This document shows, one piece after another, positions 36,955-45,522 of a stretch of DNA of 64,000 bases. The DNA is from Nocardia jinanensis (lineage in GTDB: Bacteria > Actinomycetota > Actinomycetes > Mycobacteriales > Mycobacteriaceae), in the NCBI RefSeq assembly GCF_014645735.1, contig NZ_BMMH01000001.1, forward strand, positions 1 through 64,000, in the 5' to 3' direction. Position 1 is the first letter of the stretch. The number at the start of each line of letters is the position of its first letter. The position numbers were made by a program, and so were the translations under genes. Under the pieces are notes generated by a model. That model was not told where the DNA came from, did no database searches, and worked only from the letters and a program-made list of their open reading frames with translations.

Positions 36955-38078
36955 GATACGGTCCTCGCGGTCGTGGCCGGCCGGAAGCTGATCTCGAAGC
37001 TCTCGTTCACCTCGCGGGTGAGCCGGCGGATGTCGTGGTGGTCGAAAAGGCAGGCCCGCACCGCCGCGGCGCCCGCGTTCTGGAAGGCGATGGCACCCGC
37101 GCGCCGGGGCCGGATCCAGGCATCCTCGATGGTGGCCCGGGTAGCTCGGTAGAAATCGCGGCTGCCCGCGTTGACGGTGTCGTCTTCCCAGGCGGTGCGC
37201 AGCCCCGGCTGTCCTTCTTCGGCCGTGACGAACCGGCGCTGGGCGTCGGTGGACATCAGCCAGCGCACGTGATCGAGCAGTGCGGCGTCGGGGAGGCAGC
37301 GGCTGCTGAATGCGATGCCGGTGCCGCCCAGTACGGAACCGCGCCGGCCGGCCCGGCCGCGCGGAGCGTCGCCGAACAGCAGCGGGCGTGCTCGGCGGGT
37401 GTAGTTCACGTAGCCGTAGACGTGCGGGCAGTACTGCGGCCCCTCCGCCGCGGTCATACGTTCCAGCAGGGCGATCGGGTTGTCGTTGCCGTCACCCGGC
37501 CGGTCCGGGACGAAATGCCGGAGTGTTTCGACGGCCTCGCCGAATTCCGCTTCCCCGAGGAAGATGCCGTCGTCGCCGGGAGACGCGCCGTCGGCCACCG
37601 CGATACCGCACAGGGTGAGGAACAGGTGCGGTCCAGAGGTCGGCACGGCCGCCGCGACCTCGCCGGACAGTTCGACGGCCTGCGCCCACGTATCCGGGAC
37701 CGGTATGGCGCTGTCACCGCGCACGGAAACCTGTGTCGCGGCGTCCAGCGGCACCGCCCAGAGCCGGCCCGCCATCTCGTAGGAGCGCAGTGACGGCCCG
37801 ACGCTCTCAGCTCGCCAATGTGCCAGTTCCGTGGGGGTGAAGAGGTCGTCGAGCGGCTGCAATGCGCCGGCCTCGATCGCCTCACCGATATGCGGGTGAT
37901 CCAGGACCACCAGATCGTAACGCCGCGCGGTCTCCGCGATGGGCGCCGATTCGAACCCCTCGAGCGGCTGGATGTCCCAGCGGATATCGCAGACCGGGGC
38001 GTCCGGGTGAGACGTAGCGGCGCGCAGGGCCCGATAGCCGCGCGGATGATCCCAGGTGAGGCCCGCCCACCCCGTCAT
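36951..38078 (-). CDS. solute-binding-protein homologue without signal peptide
   Basis: 375 aa from ATG 38078, overlapping the aldehyde dehydrogenase stop (ATGA). The sequence has the fold pattern of ABC sugar-binding proteins (YDLVVLDHPHIGEA, AGRLWAVPLDAATQVSVRG, GGTGIAFSSRCLPDAALLDHVRWLMSTDAQRRF), but the N-terminus, MTGWAGLTWDHPRGYRALRAA, is not a signal peptide and no ABC permease or ATPase is near. So it is probably a cytosolic ligand-binding protein of the pathway, perhaps a sensor or enzyme. Overlaps the FAH gene. Confidence 0.75.
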   Translation of the reverse strand: MTGWAGLTWDHPRGYRALRAATSHPDAPVCDIRWDIQPLEGFESAPIAETARRYDLVVLDHPHIGEAIEAGALQPLDDLFTPTELAHWRAESVGPSLRSYEMAGRLWAVPLDAATQVSVRGDSAIPVPDTWAQAVELSGEVAAAVPTSGPHLFLTLCGIAVADGASPGDDGIFLGEAEFGEAVETLRHFVPDRPGDGNDNPIALLERMTAAEGPQYCPHVYGYVNYTRRARPLLFGDAPRGRAGRRGSVLGGTGIAFSSRCLPDAALLDHVRWLMSTDAQRRFVTAEEGQPGLRTAWEDDTVNAGSRDFYRATRATIEDAWIRPRRAGAIAFQNAGAAAVRACLFDHHDIRRLTREVNESFEISFRPATTARTVS

Positions 38079-39463
38079 CGGCGCAACTCTTCGGGAAGCG
38101 TTGCGGCGGGCATGTTCTGGTAGGCGACCGGACGGGCGAACCGCAGCGCTGCCCCGGTACCGACCGAGGTCGAGACGGGGGCGGTGGTGGCGGGCCACGG
38201 GCCGCCGTGCTGCTGGGCATCGCTCACTGTGACGCCGGTGGGCCACTGGTTCCAAATGATCCGACCGGCGCGCTCGGCCAATACATCGACGGCCTCGGCG
38301 GCCTGGTCGTCGGATTCCGCGGCGCCCTGCACGGTCGCGGTGAGGGTGCCCTCGATCTGTTCCAGCACGTCCAGTGCCTGTTGTGGATCGTCGTATTCCA
38401 CCAGAACAGAAGCGGGGCCGAAGATCTCGGTCTTCACGATGGCCGGGTCGGCCAGTACCGCACGAGCGGTGCTGGTCAGGATGCACGCACTCGGCGTATC
38501 CGGGGACGCCGGGCCGGTCGTGGCGACCTCGACGTCCGGATGTTCAGCCACCGACTCCAGCGCGCGTCCGTAGCCGTCCGCGATGCGCTGGTTCAGCATG
38601 GGGCCGACCGCCGGCAGGGTGAGCCGGTCCAGGAAGCCGGCCAGATCCGGAACCAGCACCACGCCCGGCTGGGTGCAGAACTGTCCCGATCCCAGCGTGC
38701 TGGACTCGGTGAACCCGGTGACGATCTCGTCCGCGCGGTGCTTCCATCCGGCCTCGGTCACCAGGACCGGGTTGGTGCTGCCGAGTTCGCCGTAGAACGG
38801 GATCGGGTCCGGCCGGGATACCGCCAGGTCGAACAGCGCGCGCCCACCCGCCTCCGAACCGGTGAACCCGACCGCGCGGATACGCCGGTCGCGCACGGCG
38901 GTCACGCCCGCGTCCCGGCCTTCGAGCAGGCCGAAGAGGCCGTCCGGCGCACCCGCCTCGCGCAGACTTTCGGTGACTATCCGCGCGGTGACGCGGGACA
39001 ATTCCGGATGCCCCTCGTGTGCCTTCACCACCACCGGGCAGCCTGCCGCCAGGGCGCTCACGCTGTCACCGCCGGCGACGGAGAAGGCGAACGGGAAATT
39101 ACTGGCCGCGAAGACCAGGACCGGCCCGATCGCCAGATGGGTGCGCCGGATATCCGGGCGCGGGCCCATCGGCCAGTCCGGGTCGGCGGGGTCGATCCGG
39201 GTATCGAACAGCGTGCCCTGCTCCAGCCGGTCTGCGAACAGGGTGGCCTGGAAAATGGTGCGCACCAGCTCGTTCCGCAGGCGAGGCAGCGGAAGTGCGG
39301 TCTCCCGGTGCGCTGTCTCGACCAGTTCACCGGCGGCGGTATCGAGGCCCGCGGCGAGCGCGCGCAGCCACCCCGCGCGGGTGGTCGCCGCGGCGCGCCG
39401 CGCCGGTCGGCGGGCGAGATGAGCTGCGGCGAGTACGGTTTCGACCTCGGCGGTGTCGGTCAC
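38075..39463 (-). CDS. aldehyde dehydrogenase (alpha-ketoglutaric semialdehyde DH type)
   Basis: 462 aa. NAD(P)-dependent aldehyde dehydrogenase: cofactor block VFAASNFPFAFSVAGGDSVSALAAGCPVVVKAHEGHP, general-base Glu in YGELGSTNPV, catalytic Cys in LGSGQFCTQPG, and TEIFGPASVLVEY. The GELGSTNPV/GSGQFCTQPG pair is that of the 2,5-dioxovalerate dehydrogenase group. With the FAH-family dehydratase this would complete the non-phosphorylating oxidation of a pentonate-type substrate to alpha-ketoglutarate (Weimberg-type). Overlaps both neighbours by 4 bases. Confidence 0.88.
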   Translation of the reverse strand: MTDTAEVETVLAAAHLARRPARRAAATTRAGWLRALAAGLDTAAGELVETAHRETALPLPRLRNELVRTIFQATLFADRLEQGTLFDTRIDPADPDWPMGPRPDIRRTHLAIGPVLVFAASNFPFAFSVAGGDSVSALAAGCPVVVKAHEGHPELSRVTARIVTESLREAGAPDGLFGLLEGRDAGVTAVRDRRIRAVGFTGSEAGGRALFDLAVSRPDPIPFYGELGSTNPVLVTEAGWKHRADEIVTGFTESSTLGSGQFCTQPGVVLVPDLAGFLDRLTLPAVGPMLNQRIADGYGRALESVAEHPDVEVATTGPASPDTPSACILTSTARAVLADPAIVKTEIFGPASVLVEYDDPQQALDVLEQIEGTLTATVQGAAESDDQAAEAVDVLAERAGRIIWNQWPTGVTVSDAQQHGGPWPATTAPVSTSVGTGAALRFARPVAYQNMPAATLPEELRR

Positions 39464-39930
39464 TGGTTCGGCTCCTCGGGTTGCGGGGTGCGGTCGACGG
39501 CGAGCACGTGTTTGCAGACGAGCACGGTGTCACCGTGCTGGTTGGTCCCGGTGTACTGCTTGGTGACCAGACCGATACGCGGATTGCGGTGGTCGGCGAG
39601 GTCGACGACCTCGGAGGTCGCGCGGAGGGTGTCGCCGGGCCGGACCGGGCGGGGGAATCGGATCCGGTCGTAGCCGTAGGCGACGGCGCGGCCGTTGTAT
39701 TCGACAGTGAGGCCGACGACCACCCCGAAGGTGAGTACGCCGTGGGCTATCACACTGCCGAACCTGGGCTCGGCGAATCCGGGATCGGTATGGGCGGGGT
39801 GGTGATCGCCGGTGAGATGGGCGAACCAGGCGATATCGGCGGCCTCGATGATCCTGGTGCCGCCGGTCCCGGTTTCACCGAGCGTGTAGTCCTCGAACCA
39901 GCGGTCGTGGAATTCGGGCGCGTCCGTCAT
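39460..39930 (-). CDS. MaoC-family dehydratase
   Basis: 156 aa from ATG 39930. Hot-dog-fold hydratase: DIAWFAHLTGDHHPAHTDPGFA contains the catalytic Asp/His pair of R-specific enoyl-CoA hydratases, followed by VIAHGVLTFGVVVGL. Acts on acyl-CoA thioesters in this family. With the CoA-transferase in the same operon it implies a CoA-activated step, which does not fit a plain pentose pathway. ATGA overlaps with both neighbouring genes. Confidence 0.85.
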   Translation of the reverse strand: MTDAPEFHDRWFEDYTLGETGTGGTRIIEAADIAWFAHLTGDHHPAHTDPGFAEPRFGSVIAHGVLTFGVVVGLTVEYNGRAVAYGYDRIRFPRPVRPGDTLRATSEVVDLADHRNPRIGLVTKQYTGTNQHGDTVLVCKHVLAVDRTPQPEEPNQ

Positions 39931-41276
39931 CGGATCGCTCCTGCCACGAGCGCGCCGGTCGGGCGGTCGATCACATGGTTGAAATGGTCGTCGCTGCTCT
40001 GATCGGCGTCGCTGCGGTAGCGCGCGGACAGATAGACCGAGATGAACGCGACGGTCGCCATGACCACCATCCACACCGCGATCGGCCACCAGTGCCCGAA
40101 TCCGGCGAATATCGCGGTGGCGATCAACGGGGTGGTGCCACCGAGCAGGGCGCCGCTGACCTCGCGGGCGAAGGCGACACCGGAGTACCGCATCGCGGGT
40201 GGGAACATCTCGGCCAGGAACGCGGCCTGGGCCGCGTAGCAGGTGGCCACCGCGCCGACGAAGCACACCACCAGCGCGAGGATGATCAGGGCGGGTACGC
40301 GGGTGTCGATGAGGGCGAACATCGGGAAGGCCCAGAGGATCCCGAAACCGGAGCCGAAAAGGAATAGCCTGCGGCGGCCGAAGCGGTCACCGAGTCTGCC
40401 GAAGACCGGCATGAACGCCGCGCCCGCCACGAGGACCACGGCATTGATACCGAGCCCGGCCATGGCCGCCAGACCGATATCGTTGGTCAGGTAGCTCAGC
40501 GCCCAGACCTGCGGGATGTAGGAGAATCCCGAAAGCATGAAATTCGATCCGAGGCTCAGCGCCAACCGGCCCTTGGCCGTGCGGAACAATTCCAGCAGCG
40601 GGATCTTCGTCTCCTCGGACTTCGCCTGTTCGAAACTCTCGGTCTCGGTCACGCGCCGCCGGATGTACAGGCTGATCACCAGCATGACCAAGCTGAGCAG
40701 GAACGGAAGGCGCCAGCCCCACTGGTCGAAATTATCTCCGGTAAGCCAGAGCACGATCTGGAAAGTGCCCAGACCCAGCGCCGATCCCAGCCAGACACCC
40801 GCACCCGACCACGAGGCGTAGAAGCCGCGATGACCTCGCGGCGCCGCCTCCGACGACAGCACGACGGCCCCGGCGTACTCCGCACCGGCCCCGAGGCCCT
40901 GGATGATCCGGAGCAGGACCAGCAGGATCGGAGCGGCCATCCCGATCGTGTGATAGCTGGGTAGCAGGCCGATGAGCGCGGTCGAGACACCCATGATGCC
41001 GAGCGTGACGATCATGACCGGTTTGCGCCCGATCTTGTCGCCCAGATGCCCGAACACCACGCCGCCGAAGGGACGGGCGAAGTACCCCACCGCGAAGGTG
41101 GCGAACGAGGCCAGCAGTCCGGTGGTGGGGCTGGCATCGACGAAGAAGTAGGAGTTGAAGACGAGGGCCGCGGCCGCGCCGTAGAGCGCGAAGTCGTACC
41201 ACTCGACGAGGCTGCCGACCGCGGAGGCCGCTGCCGCGCGGCGCGCCTGCTGAACCGGTGGGGCGGTTGTAGTCAT
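39927..41276 (-). CDS. MHS-family MFS metabolite:H+ symporter
   Basis: 449 aa with 12 predicted helices. The sequence ASAVGSLVEWYDFALYGAAAALVF near the start and GHLGDKIGRKPVMIVT between helices 2 and 3 are diagnostic of the metabolite:proton symporter group (shikimate, alpha-ketoglutarate, proline/betaine transporters). Presumably imports the organic acid degraded by the operon. ATG starts 26 bases after the CoA-transferase stop. Confidence 0.9.
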   Translation of the reverse strand: MTTTAPPVQQARRAAAASAVGSLVEWYDFALYGAAAALVFNSYFFVDASPTTGLLASFATFAVGYFARPFGGVVFGHLGDKIGRKPVMIVTLGIMGVSTALIGLLPSYHTIGMAAPILLVLLRIIQGLGAGAEYAGAVVLSSEAAPRGHRGFYASWSGAGVWLGSALGLGTFQIVLWLTGDNFDQWGWRLPFLLSLVMLVISLYIRRRVTETESFEQAKSEETKIPLLELFRTAKGRLALSLGSNFMLSGFSYIPQVWALSYLTNDIGLAAMAGLGINAVVLVAGAAFMPVFGRLGDRFGRRRLFLFGSGFGILWAFPMFALIDTRVPALIILALVVCFVGAVATCYAAQAAFLAEMFPPAMRYSGVAFAREVSGALLGGTTPLIATAIFAGFGHWWPIAVWMVVMATVAFISVYLSARYRSDADQSSDDHFNHVIDRPTGALVAGAIR

Positions 41277-41301
41277 GAAGAGATCTTTCGGGGATGCGTG
41301 G

Positions 41302-42516
41302 TCAGGAGATCCGGGAGACGGCCGGAGACCGGTAACGGTGGACGGTGCCGCCGGATTCGAGTTCCTCGATCCGGTCGGTGCTGACGCCGAGTTCCGCCAG
41401 GACTTCCTCGGTGTGCTCGCCGTTGCGCGGTGCCGGCCGATAGACCTTCTGGGTCTGGTTGCTCAGCCGGAACGCGAATCCGGGGGTCACCACGGTGCCC
41501 TCGGTGGGATGGTCGTATTCGACGAAGGACTGGTTGTGCCGGACCTGCGGGTCCGCGCGCAGCTGGGTGTAGTCGTAGACCGGGCCGACCCACACACCCG
41601 CGGCGCCGAGGGCGTCCAGCCAGTGCGCGGTGGTGTTCTTCGCGAGGTTCTCGGTGACGAGCGCGGAGATCTCGTCGCGATGGGTGAAGCCGTCGCGTTC
41701 GGCGTCGTACCGCAGAAAACGGTCGTCGCCGAACACCGTCGCCAGCGCGTCCATCTCGGCGAAGGAGAGCGCGAGCTGACCGTCGGAGGTCGGGAACACC
41801 CCGTAGGGCGCGCGGATGTAGGAGTGCGCGTGGATCTGATCGGTCGGTTCCTGCCGGATTCCGCCGACTGTCGCGACGCTGATCTCTTGCATCTGCGCGG
41901 CGATGATCGAGTCGAGCATATTGACCTCCACCAGCTGGCCCTCGCCGGTGCGTTCCCGGTGGAACAGTGCCGCCATGGCCCCTTCGAACGCCGAATAGGC
42001 GGTGATGGCGTCCGCCAGGAAGAACGGCGCCGGACGCAGTGGTTCGCCCCGGCGCTGCGCACTGGCCAGGCCACCGCTCATCGCCTGCAGCAGGACGTCC
42101 TGGCCCGGCCGGTCGGCATAGGGGCCGGTCGTGCCGTAACCCGACATCGAGACGTAGACCAGGTCCGGTTTGATCGCGCGCAGCGTCTCGTAGTCCACAC
42201 CGAGCCGCCCCGCCACACCCGGCCGGTAGTTCTGCAGGAACACATCCGCAGTGCGCACGAGCTCGTACAGCAGTTCGCGCCCCTTCTGGTCCTTGAGGTT
42301 CATCGATAGCGAACGCTTATTGCGGTTGAGCGAGAGGAACGACGCGTTCACCTCGTTGCCGCGGGCGCCGCCCGCCGATACGTGCCGCTGCCATTCCCCG
42401 CCCACCGGCTCGACCTTGATCACATCGGCGCCGAGATCAGCCAGTTTCTGCGCGGCGAACGGTCCGGCCATGGCGATCGACAGATCCAGCACCCGAATAC
42501 CGTCCAGCACATTCAT
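41302..42516 (-). CDS. CaiB/BaiF family III CoA-transferase
   Basis: 404 aa. First gene of the leftward operon. Family III signature: VLDGIRVLDLSIAMAGPFAAQKLADLGADVIKVE at the N-terminus, catalytic Asp in QAMSGGLAS...DAITAYSAFEG region (DxxxG), and LSLNRNKRSLSMNLKDQKGRELL. Moves CoA from one carboxylic acid to another, so it would activate the operon substrate. Divergent from the LacI gene with tandem operator sites between. Confidence 0.9.
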   Translation of the reverse strand: MNVLDGIRVLDLSIAMAGPFAAQKLADLGADVIKVEPVGGEWQRHVSAGGARGNEVNASFLSLNRNKRSLSMNLKDQKGRELLYELVRTADVFLQNYRPGVAGRLGVDYETLRAIKPDLVYVSMSGYGTTGPYADRPGQDVLLQAMSGGLASAQRRGEPLRPAPFFLADAITAYSAFEGAMAALFHRERTGEGQLVEVNMLDSIIAAQMQEISVATVGGIRQEPTDQIHAHSYIRAPYGVFPTSDGQLALSFAEMDALATVFGDDRFLRYDAERDGFTHRDEISALVTENLAKNTTAHWLDALGAAGVWVGPVYDYTQLRADPQVRHNQSFVEYDHPTEGTVVTPGFAFRLSNQTQKVYRPAPRNGEHTEEVLAELGVSTDRIEELESGGTVHRYRSPAVSRIS

Positions 42517-42578
42517 CCTGCTACTCCCTGTCTCGGACCACTGTACGAGTAGTCACATAGTGTTCTGCGCCACGAATG

Positions 42579-42602
42579 TTAGCGGTAACGTTAGCGGTAA
42601 CG
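42579..42602. promoter_or_regulatory. tandem LacI-type operator
   Basis: TTAGCGGTAACG occurs twice back to back (42579-42590, 42591-42602). Each copy holds a GTTA-N4-TAAC dyad and the junction makes a TAACGTTA palindrome with the central CG usual for LacI-family operators. Placed between the CoA-transferase start (42516) and the LacI start (42724). Confidence 0.7.
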
Positions 42603-42723
42603 CAAGAGGTTGCTCGGCACCGGGAACTCACCGGCTATGGCGTGGCGAACGCACTGCGCCGGGCCGGGTGCGGCCTGCCGGGTATGCTCCGCACACAGCA
42701 GAAGCAGGGTTTCGGGAGGTAGC

Positions 42724-43773
42724 GTGGCCGGAGTGGAGCGGCGGCGGCGCGTACGCGCCAAGTCGTCCACGAAATCGGTCACCATGCAGGACGTCGGCCG
42801 CGCGGCAGGCGTATCCGCCCAGACCGTCTCACGTGCGCTGAGCTTCCCGGATCAGGTGTCGGAGGAGACTCGGCGACGGGTCGAACGCGCCATCGCCGAT
42901 ACCGGTTACCTGCCGAACCTCGCCGCGAGCAGCCTGGCCTCCAATCGCAGCCGCACCATCGCCGCGATCCTCCCGGTCATCTCCACGTCGATCTTCTCCG
43001 ACACCCTGCGCGCCGCCGCCTCCCGCCTCACACCCGCCGGATACCAGCTGATCGTCGGCTACACCGACTACCACCCGGAACGCGAAGAAGACCTGGTGCG
43101 TGGATTCATCCAGCGCCGCCCCGACGGATTCTTCATCGTCGGTACTCTGCACACCCCGGATACGCTGCGACTGCTGCGCACCTACGGTGCGCCCGTAGTC
43201 GAAACCTGGGACTGGATCGACGACCCGCTGGACACCCTCGTCGGTTTCTCCAACGAATCGGCCACGGGTGATCTGGTCCGCCATCTCGTATCCCGCGGCC
43301 ATCACAAACTGGTCTTCGCCGGCACCATCGGTTCCGGTGACGCCCGCGCGATCCGGCGCCGCGACGGATTCACCCGCGCCGTCACTGAACTGGTGCCCGA
43401 CGAACCGGTCCGCATCGTCGATCTGCCCGGCCGTGATATCTCCATGGACACCGGTGTCGCCCTGCTCGACACCGCGCTGGAACGTTTCCCCGACGCGACC
43501 GCCATCGTGTTCGCCACCGATGTACTGGCCGTCGCCGCTGTGCTCGCCGCCGTACGCCGCGGTATCGCCGTCCCGGAACAGCTGGCCATCACCGGTTTCG
43601 GTGATTTCGAGATGGCCCGGCACATCAACCCGGCGCTCACCACGGTGAGCGTGGATATCGACGCCATCGGCACCACGGCGGCGGATCTGCTGCTGGCCCG
43701 GCTGGCCGGGACCTCGATCGAATCGGCCACCGTGGATGTGGGATACCGGATCGTCACCCGCCAAAGTGCTTGA
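42724..43773 (+). CDS. LacI-family transcriptional regulator
   Basis: 349 aa from GTG 42724, with GGGAGGT just upstream; the frame is open further up but lacks a start signal. HTH: TMQDVGRAAGVSAQTVSRALSFPDQVSEETRRRVERAI, hinge with LPNLAASSLASNRSRTIAAILP, then a periplasmic-binding-protein-like sensor domain ending GFGDFEMARHINPALTTVSVD. Probably represses the divergent catabolic operon by the tandem GTTA-N4-TAAC sites and responds to the sugar acid or its metabolite. Confidence 0.88.
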   Translation: MAGVERRRRVRAKSSTKSVTMQDVGRAAGVSAQTVSRALSFPDQVSEETRRRVERAIADTGYLPNLAASSLASNRSRTIAAILPVISTSIFSDTLRAAASRLTPAGYQLIVGYTDYHPEREEDLVRGFIQRRPDGFFIVGTLHTPDTLRLLRTYGAPVVETWDWIDDPLDTLVGFSNESATGDLVRHLVSRGHHKLVFAGTIGSGDARAIRRRDGFTRAVTELVPDEPVRIVDLPGRDISMDTGVALLDTALERFPDATAIVFATDVLAVAAVLAAVRRGIAVPEQLAITGFGDFEMARHINPALTTVSVDIDAIGTTAADLLLARLAGTSIESATVDVGYRIVTRQSA

Positions 43774-43839
43774 AACTCGGGGACGGATCGGCGAGAACCA
43801 CCACCGATGATCCGACCGTGACACGACTTTCCAGCAACC

Positions 43840-44040
43840 GCCGCACGAGGAGGGGAGACAGACCCCCTGGGTCTTCGCCCACCTACCGAGCTCGGTGAGC
43901 TCGGCGGCGAGCTCGGGATCCAGTCGTAGTGCGAAATCGAACTGCGGCAGCACGTCGCGAAGCAGATCCGGATCCAACTGCGTCGCCGCGGCCACCGCCG
44001 CGACTGCGGGGTCGGAGAGCTGCTTCAGATCCGTTCCCGC
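43840..44040 (-). pseudogene. C-terminal fragment of an ABC solute-binding protein
   Basis: The minus strand encodes DLKQLSDPAVAAVAAATQLDPDLLRDVL then PQFDFALRLDPELAAELTELGRWAKTQGV in one frame. This is the usual end of NitT/TauT or sulfonate-binding proteins (post-cleft helices, LG.WAKTQG). There is no start or N-terminal domain upstream, and the frame runs on without a sensible end, so it reads as a gene fragment of about 65 residues. A complete importer of this class lies at 60399-63904. Confidence 0.4.
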
Positions 44041-44160
44041 ATCCGCGAGACATCGCCCTCGGCGTCGGCGAGTCCTGCGGATGTGAAGAACTGCCGGGTC
44101 ACCTGCGCCGCCACTGATCGCGAAGTCTCTCGATTCGCCGGAGACCCGATCAGCCCACGC

Positions 44161-44251
44161 CGATTGTGCACTCCTTACAAAGATCTCCCGGAACTACGGC
44201 CGCACAGACCGTTTTCCGCCCGGCACCAGCTGGCTAGAATTGTCCACCAGA
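44161..44251 (+). repeat. 91-bp conserved element, copy 2 (inverted repeat, left arm)
   Basis: Aligned without gaps to the complement of 47093-47183, 71 of 91 bases agree by eye. Best blocks: CGATTGTGCACTCCT (44161-44175), ACAAAG, CACAG.CCGTT, and GGCTAG (44232-44237) with ATTGTCCACCAGA after it. GGCTAGAAT is positioned like a -10 region. Also matches copies at 7648 and 55704. It points toward the gene at 44622. Confidence 0.8.
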
Positions 44252-44255
44252 GCGA

Positions 44256-44465
44256 ATGGAAATGATCGCACCACTGCTCGACGCAGCATCCGCTACCACG
44301 ATCGACGGATTCGGCATATACCCGATTCGAAACCCCTCTGGTCCGTTCCACTGGTCGAGACCCTTTCGAAAAGGTGAAGCCTCGATGGCAAAGCCGGCGC
44401 CACAATGGCAAGTGCCCCTGACTTCCCAAGGCCGGACGGGCGACTCGGGCATTGGGGCGGCGTGA
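44256..44465 (+). CDS. possible 69-aa leader protein
   Basis: Open frame starting 5 bases after copy 2 of the conserved element (ATG 44256, second ATG 44262). About two thirds of its codons end in G/C. The right copy is followed at the same point by GTGATC, which opens a 21-codon frame. No ribosome-binding site and no family match; if the element is a promoter this would be nearly leaderless. Weakly supported. Confidence 0.25.
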   Translation: MEMIAPLLDAASATTIDGFGIYPIRNPSGPFHWSRPFRKGEASMAKPAPQWQVPLTSQGRTGDSGIGAA

Positions 44466-44621
44466 CGTGTCCGGCACCGCTGATCTCCCCCTTCAGCTCC
44501 GGCGAGGTGGTCCGCGCATAGCGAGGAGCGCCGGCAGCGGGGCCTCGGGGCGCCCGCGCGGTCGAAGCCCAATGGACGCATTTCCCTATAAGAGTTTCCA
44601 CACCAGCCGGGATGAAATCGT

Positions 44622-45383
44622 ATGACGAAACAGCCGATAGCGGCACTCAGTGGCATCGGGAATGCCTCCGTTTCGTCCTCGCGTGGTCTCACCGCGACCT
44701 TGGTAGGCGGAGTGAAACGGTTCTCGACGGCGGCAACCGATCTCTGCCGGTTCCTCGACGGCCGGCTGTCCTCGACCAGCCGCCACCTCGCCGGACCGAA
44801 CGGCATGGTGCCGAGCATGGACGGCGCGGAAAGCCGCGGCGCCGCGGCCTTGCTGGGTAACGGGAACGTCAACCTGCGCAGCGATCACGTCAAAAAAGCG
44901 ATGGAGCCCCCGAACCAGAAGGCCGGGTACGGCGGGGCACTGCTCATCGGCGGTGGTATCGCCGTAGCCGGTGCGGTAGCGGCGGGAGGCGGTGGAGGGT
45001 CGGAGACATCCGGCGGATCCGGCGGCAATGACGACGATCACGGCGACAGCGGTGGTGCCGCGACAGACCGGGACCGGCGACCCACTCCGGAAAAAGGGAC
45101 GAATTACCACGAGGGCCCGTTGGATACCGGTCTGCCCGGCAATTTCGACAAGCAACTGGATCGGGTCGGCGGAGGTGATTCCGCCGCGGAACAGAAGATC
45201 CGCGAATTCCGCAACAATGGTTGGCAGGTCAGGTTCACCGAGCCCGGGACGATCAAAGGTGAAACGTATATGGACTGGGACAGCGTGAACAAAGACGGGC
45301 TGCACACTCTGTGGCTGTCCACCGACTTGATGAATCTCCCGCCCGAGGAACTGATGGCGGCTATCGCGGATGCCATCCCCTGA
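44622..45383 (+). CDS. unknown protein with single hydrophobic segment, toxin-like layout
   Basis: 253 aa. Residues 1-95 are a polar Ser/Arg-containing region, 100-125 a hydrophobic Gly/Ala-rich segment (GYGGALLIGGGIAVAGAVAAGGGGG), 126-165 an acidic Gly/Asp/Ser linker, and the last 85 residues a small folded domain (NFDKQLDRVGGG, IREFRNNGWQVRFTEPG, LHTLWLSTDLMNLPPEELMAAIADAIP). The domain ends where similar-looking toxin-associated peptidases would continue with HExxH, but no such motif is present here. Convergent with the transglutaminase-like gene and preceded by copy 2 of the conserved element, so the two genes are probably expressed together. Function not assigned. Confidence 0.6.
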   Translation: MTKQPIAALSGIGNASVSSSRGLTATLVGGVKRFSTAATDLCRFLDGRLSSTSRHLAGPNGMVPSMDGAESRGAAALLGNGNVNLRSDHVKKAMEPPNQKAGYGGALLIGGGIAVAGAVAAGGGGGSETSGGSGGNDDDHGDSGGAATDRDRRPTPEKGTNYHEGPLDTGLPGNFDKQLDRVGGGDSAAEQKIREFRNNGWQVRFTEPGTIKGETYMDWDSVNKDGLHTLWLSTDLMNLPPEELMAAIADAIP

Positions 45384-45522
45384 CAGACGCTCCCCACGCC
45401 GAAGGCGAAGATTCTGCCGAGATCCCGGTCTCCGGATGGTCGGGGACGGCTCGGCCGGGGCCGCCGTCACCGCCTCGGTGACACCATGGATATCGACGCC
45501 GCCCCGGATCCCGATATCGGTT

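Noticed and set aside
38207..39673. 488-codon plus-strand frame
   Set aside because: Antisense to the aldehyde dehydrogenase, whose motifs are intact.
42829..43995. 388-codon minus-strand frame opposite the LacI gene
   Set aside because: Most is a shadow of LacI; only the first 60 or so codons (43840-44000) resemble a protein and are reported as a gene fragment.
45466..45482. GTCACC/GGTGAC hairpin between convergent genes
   Set aside because: Six base pairs only; could be chance in GC-rich DNA.
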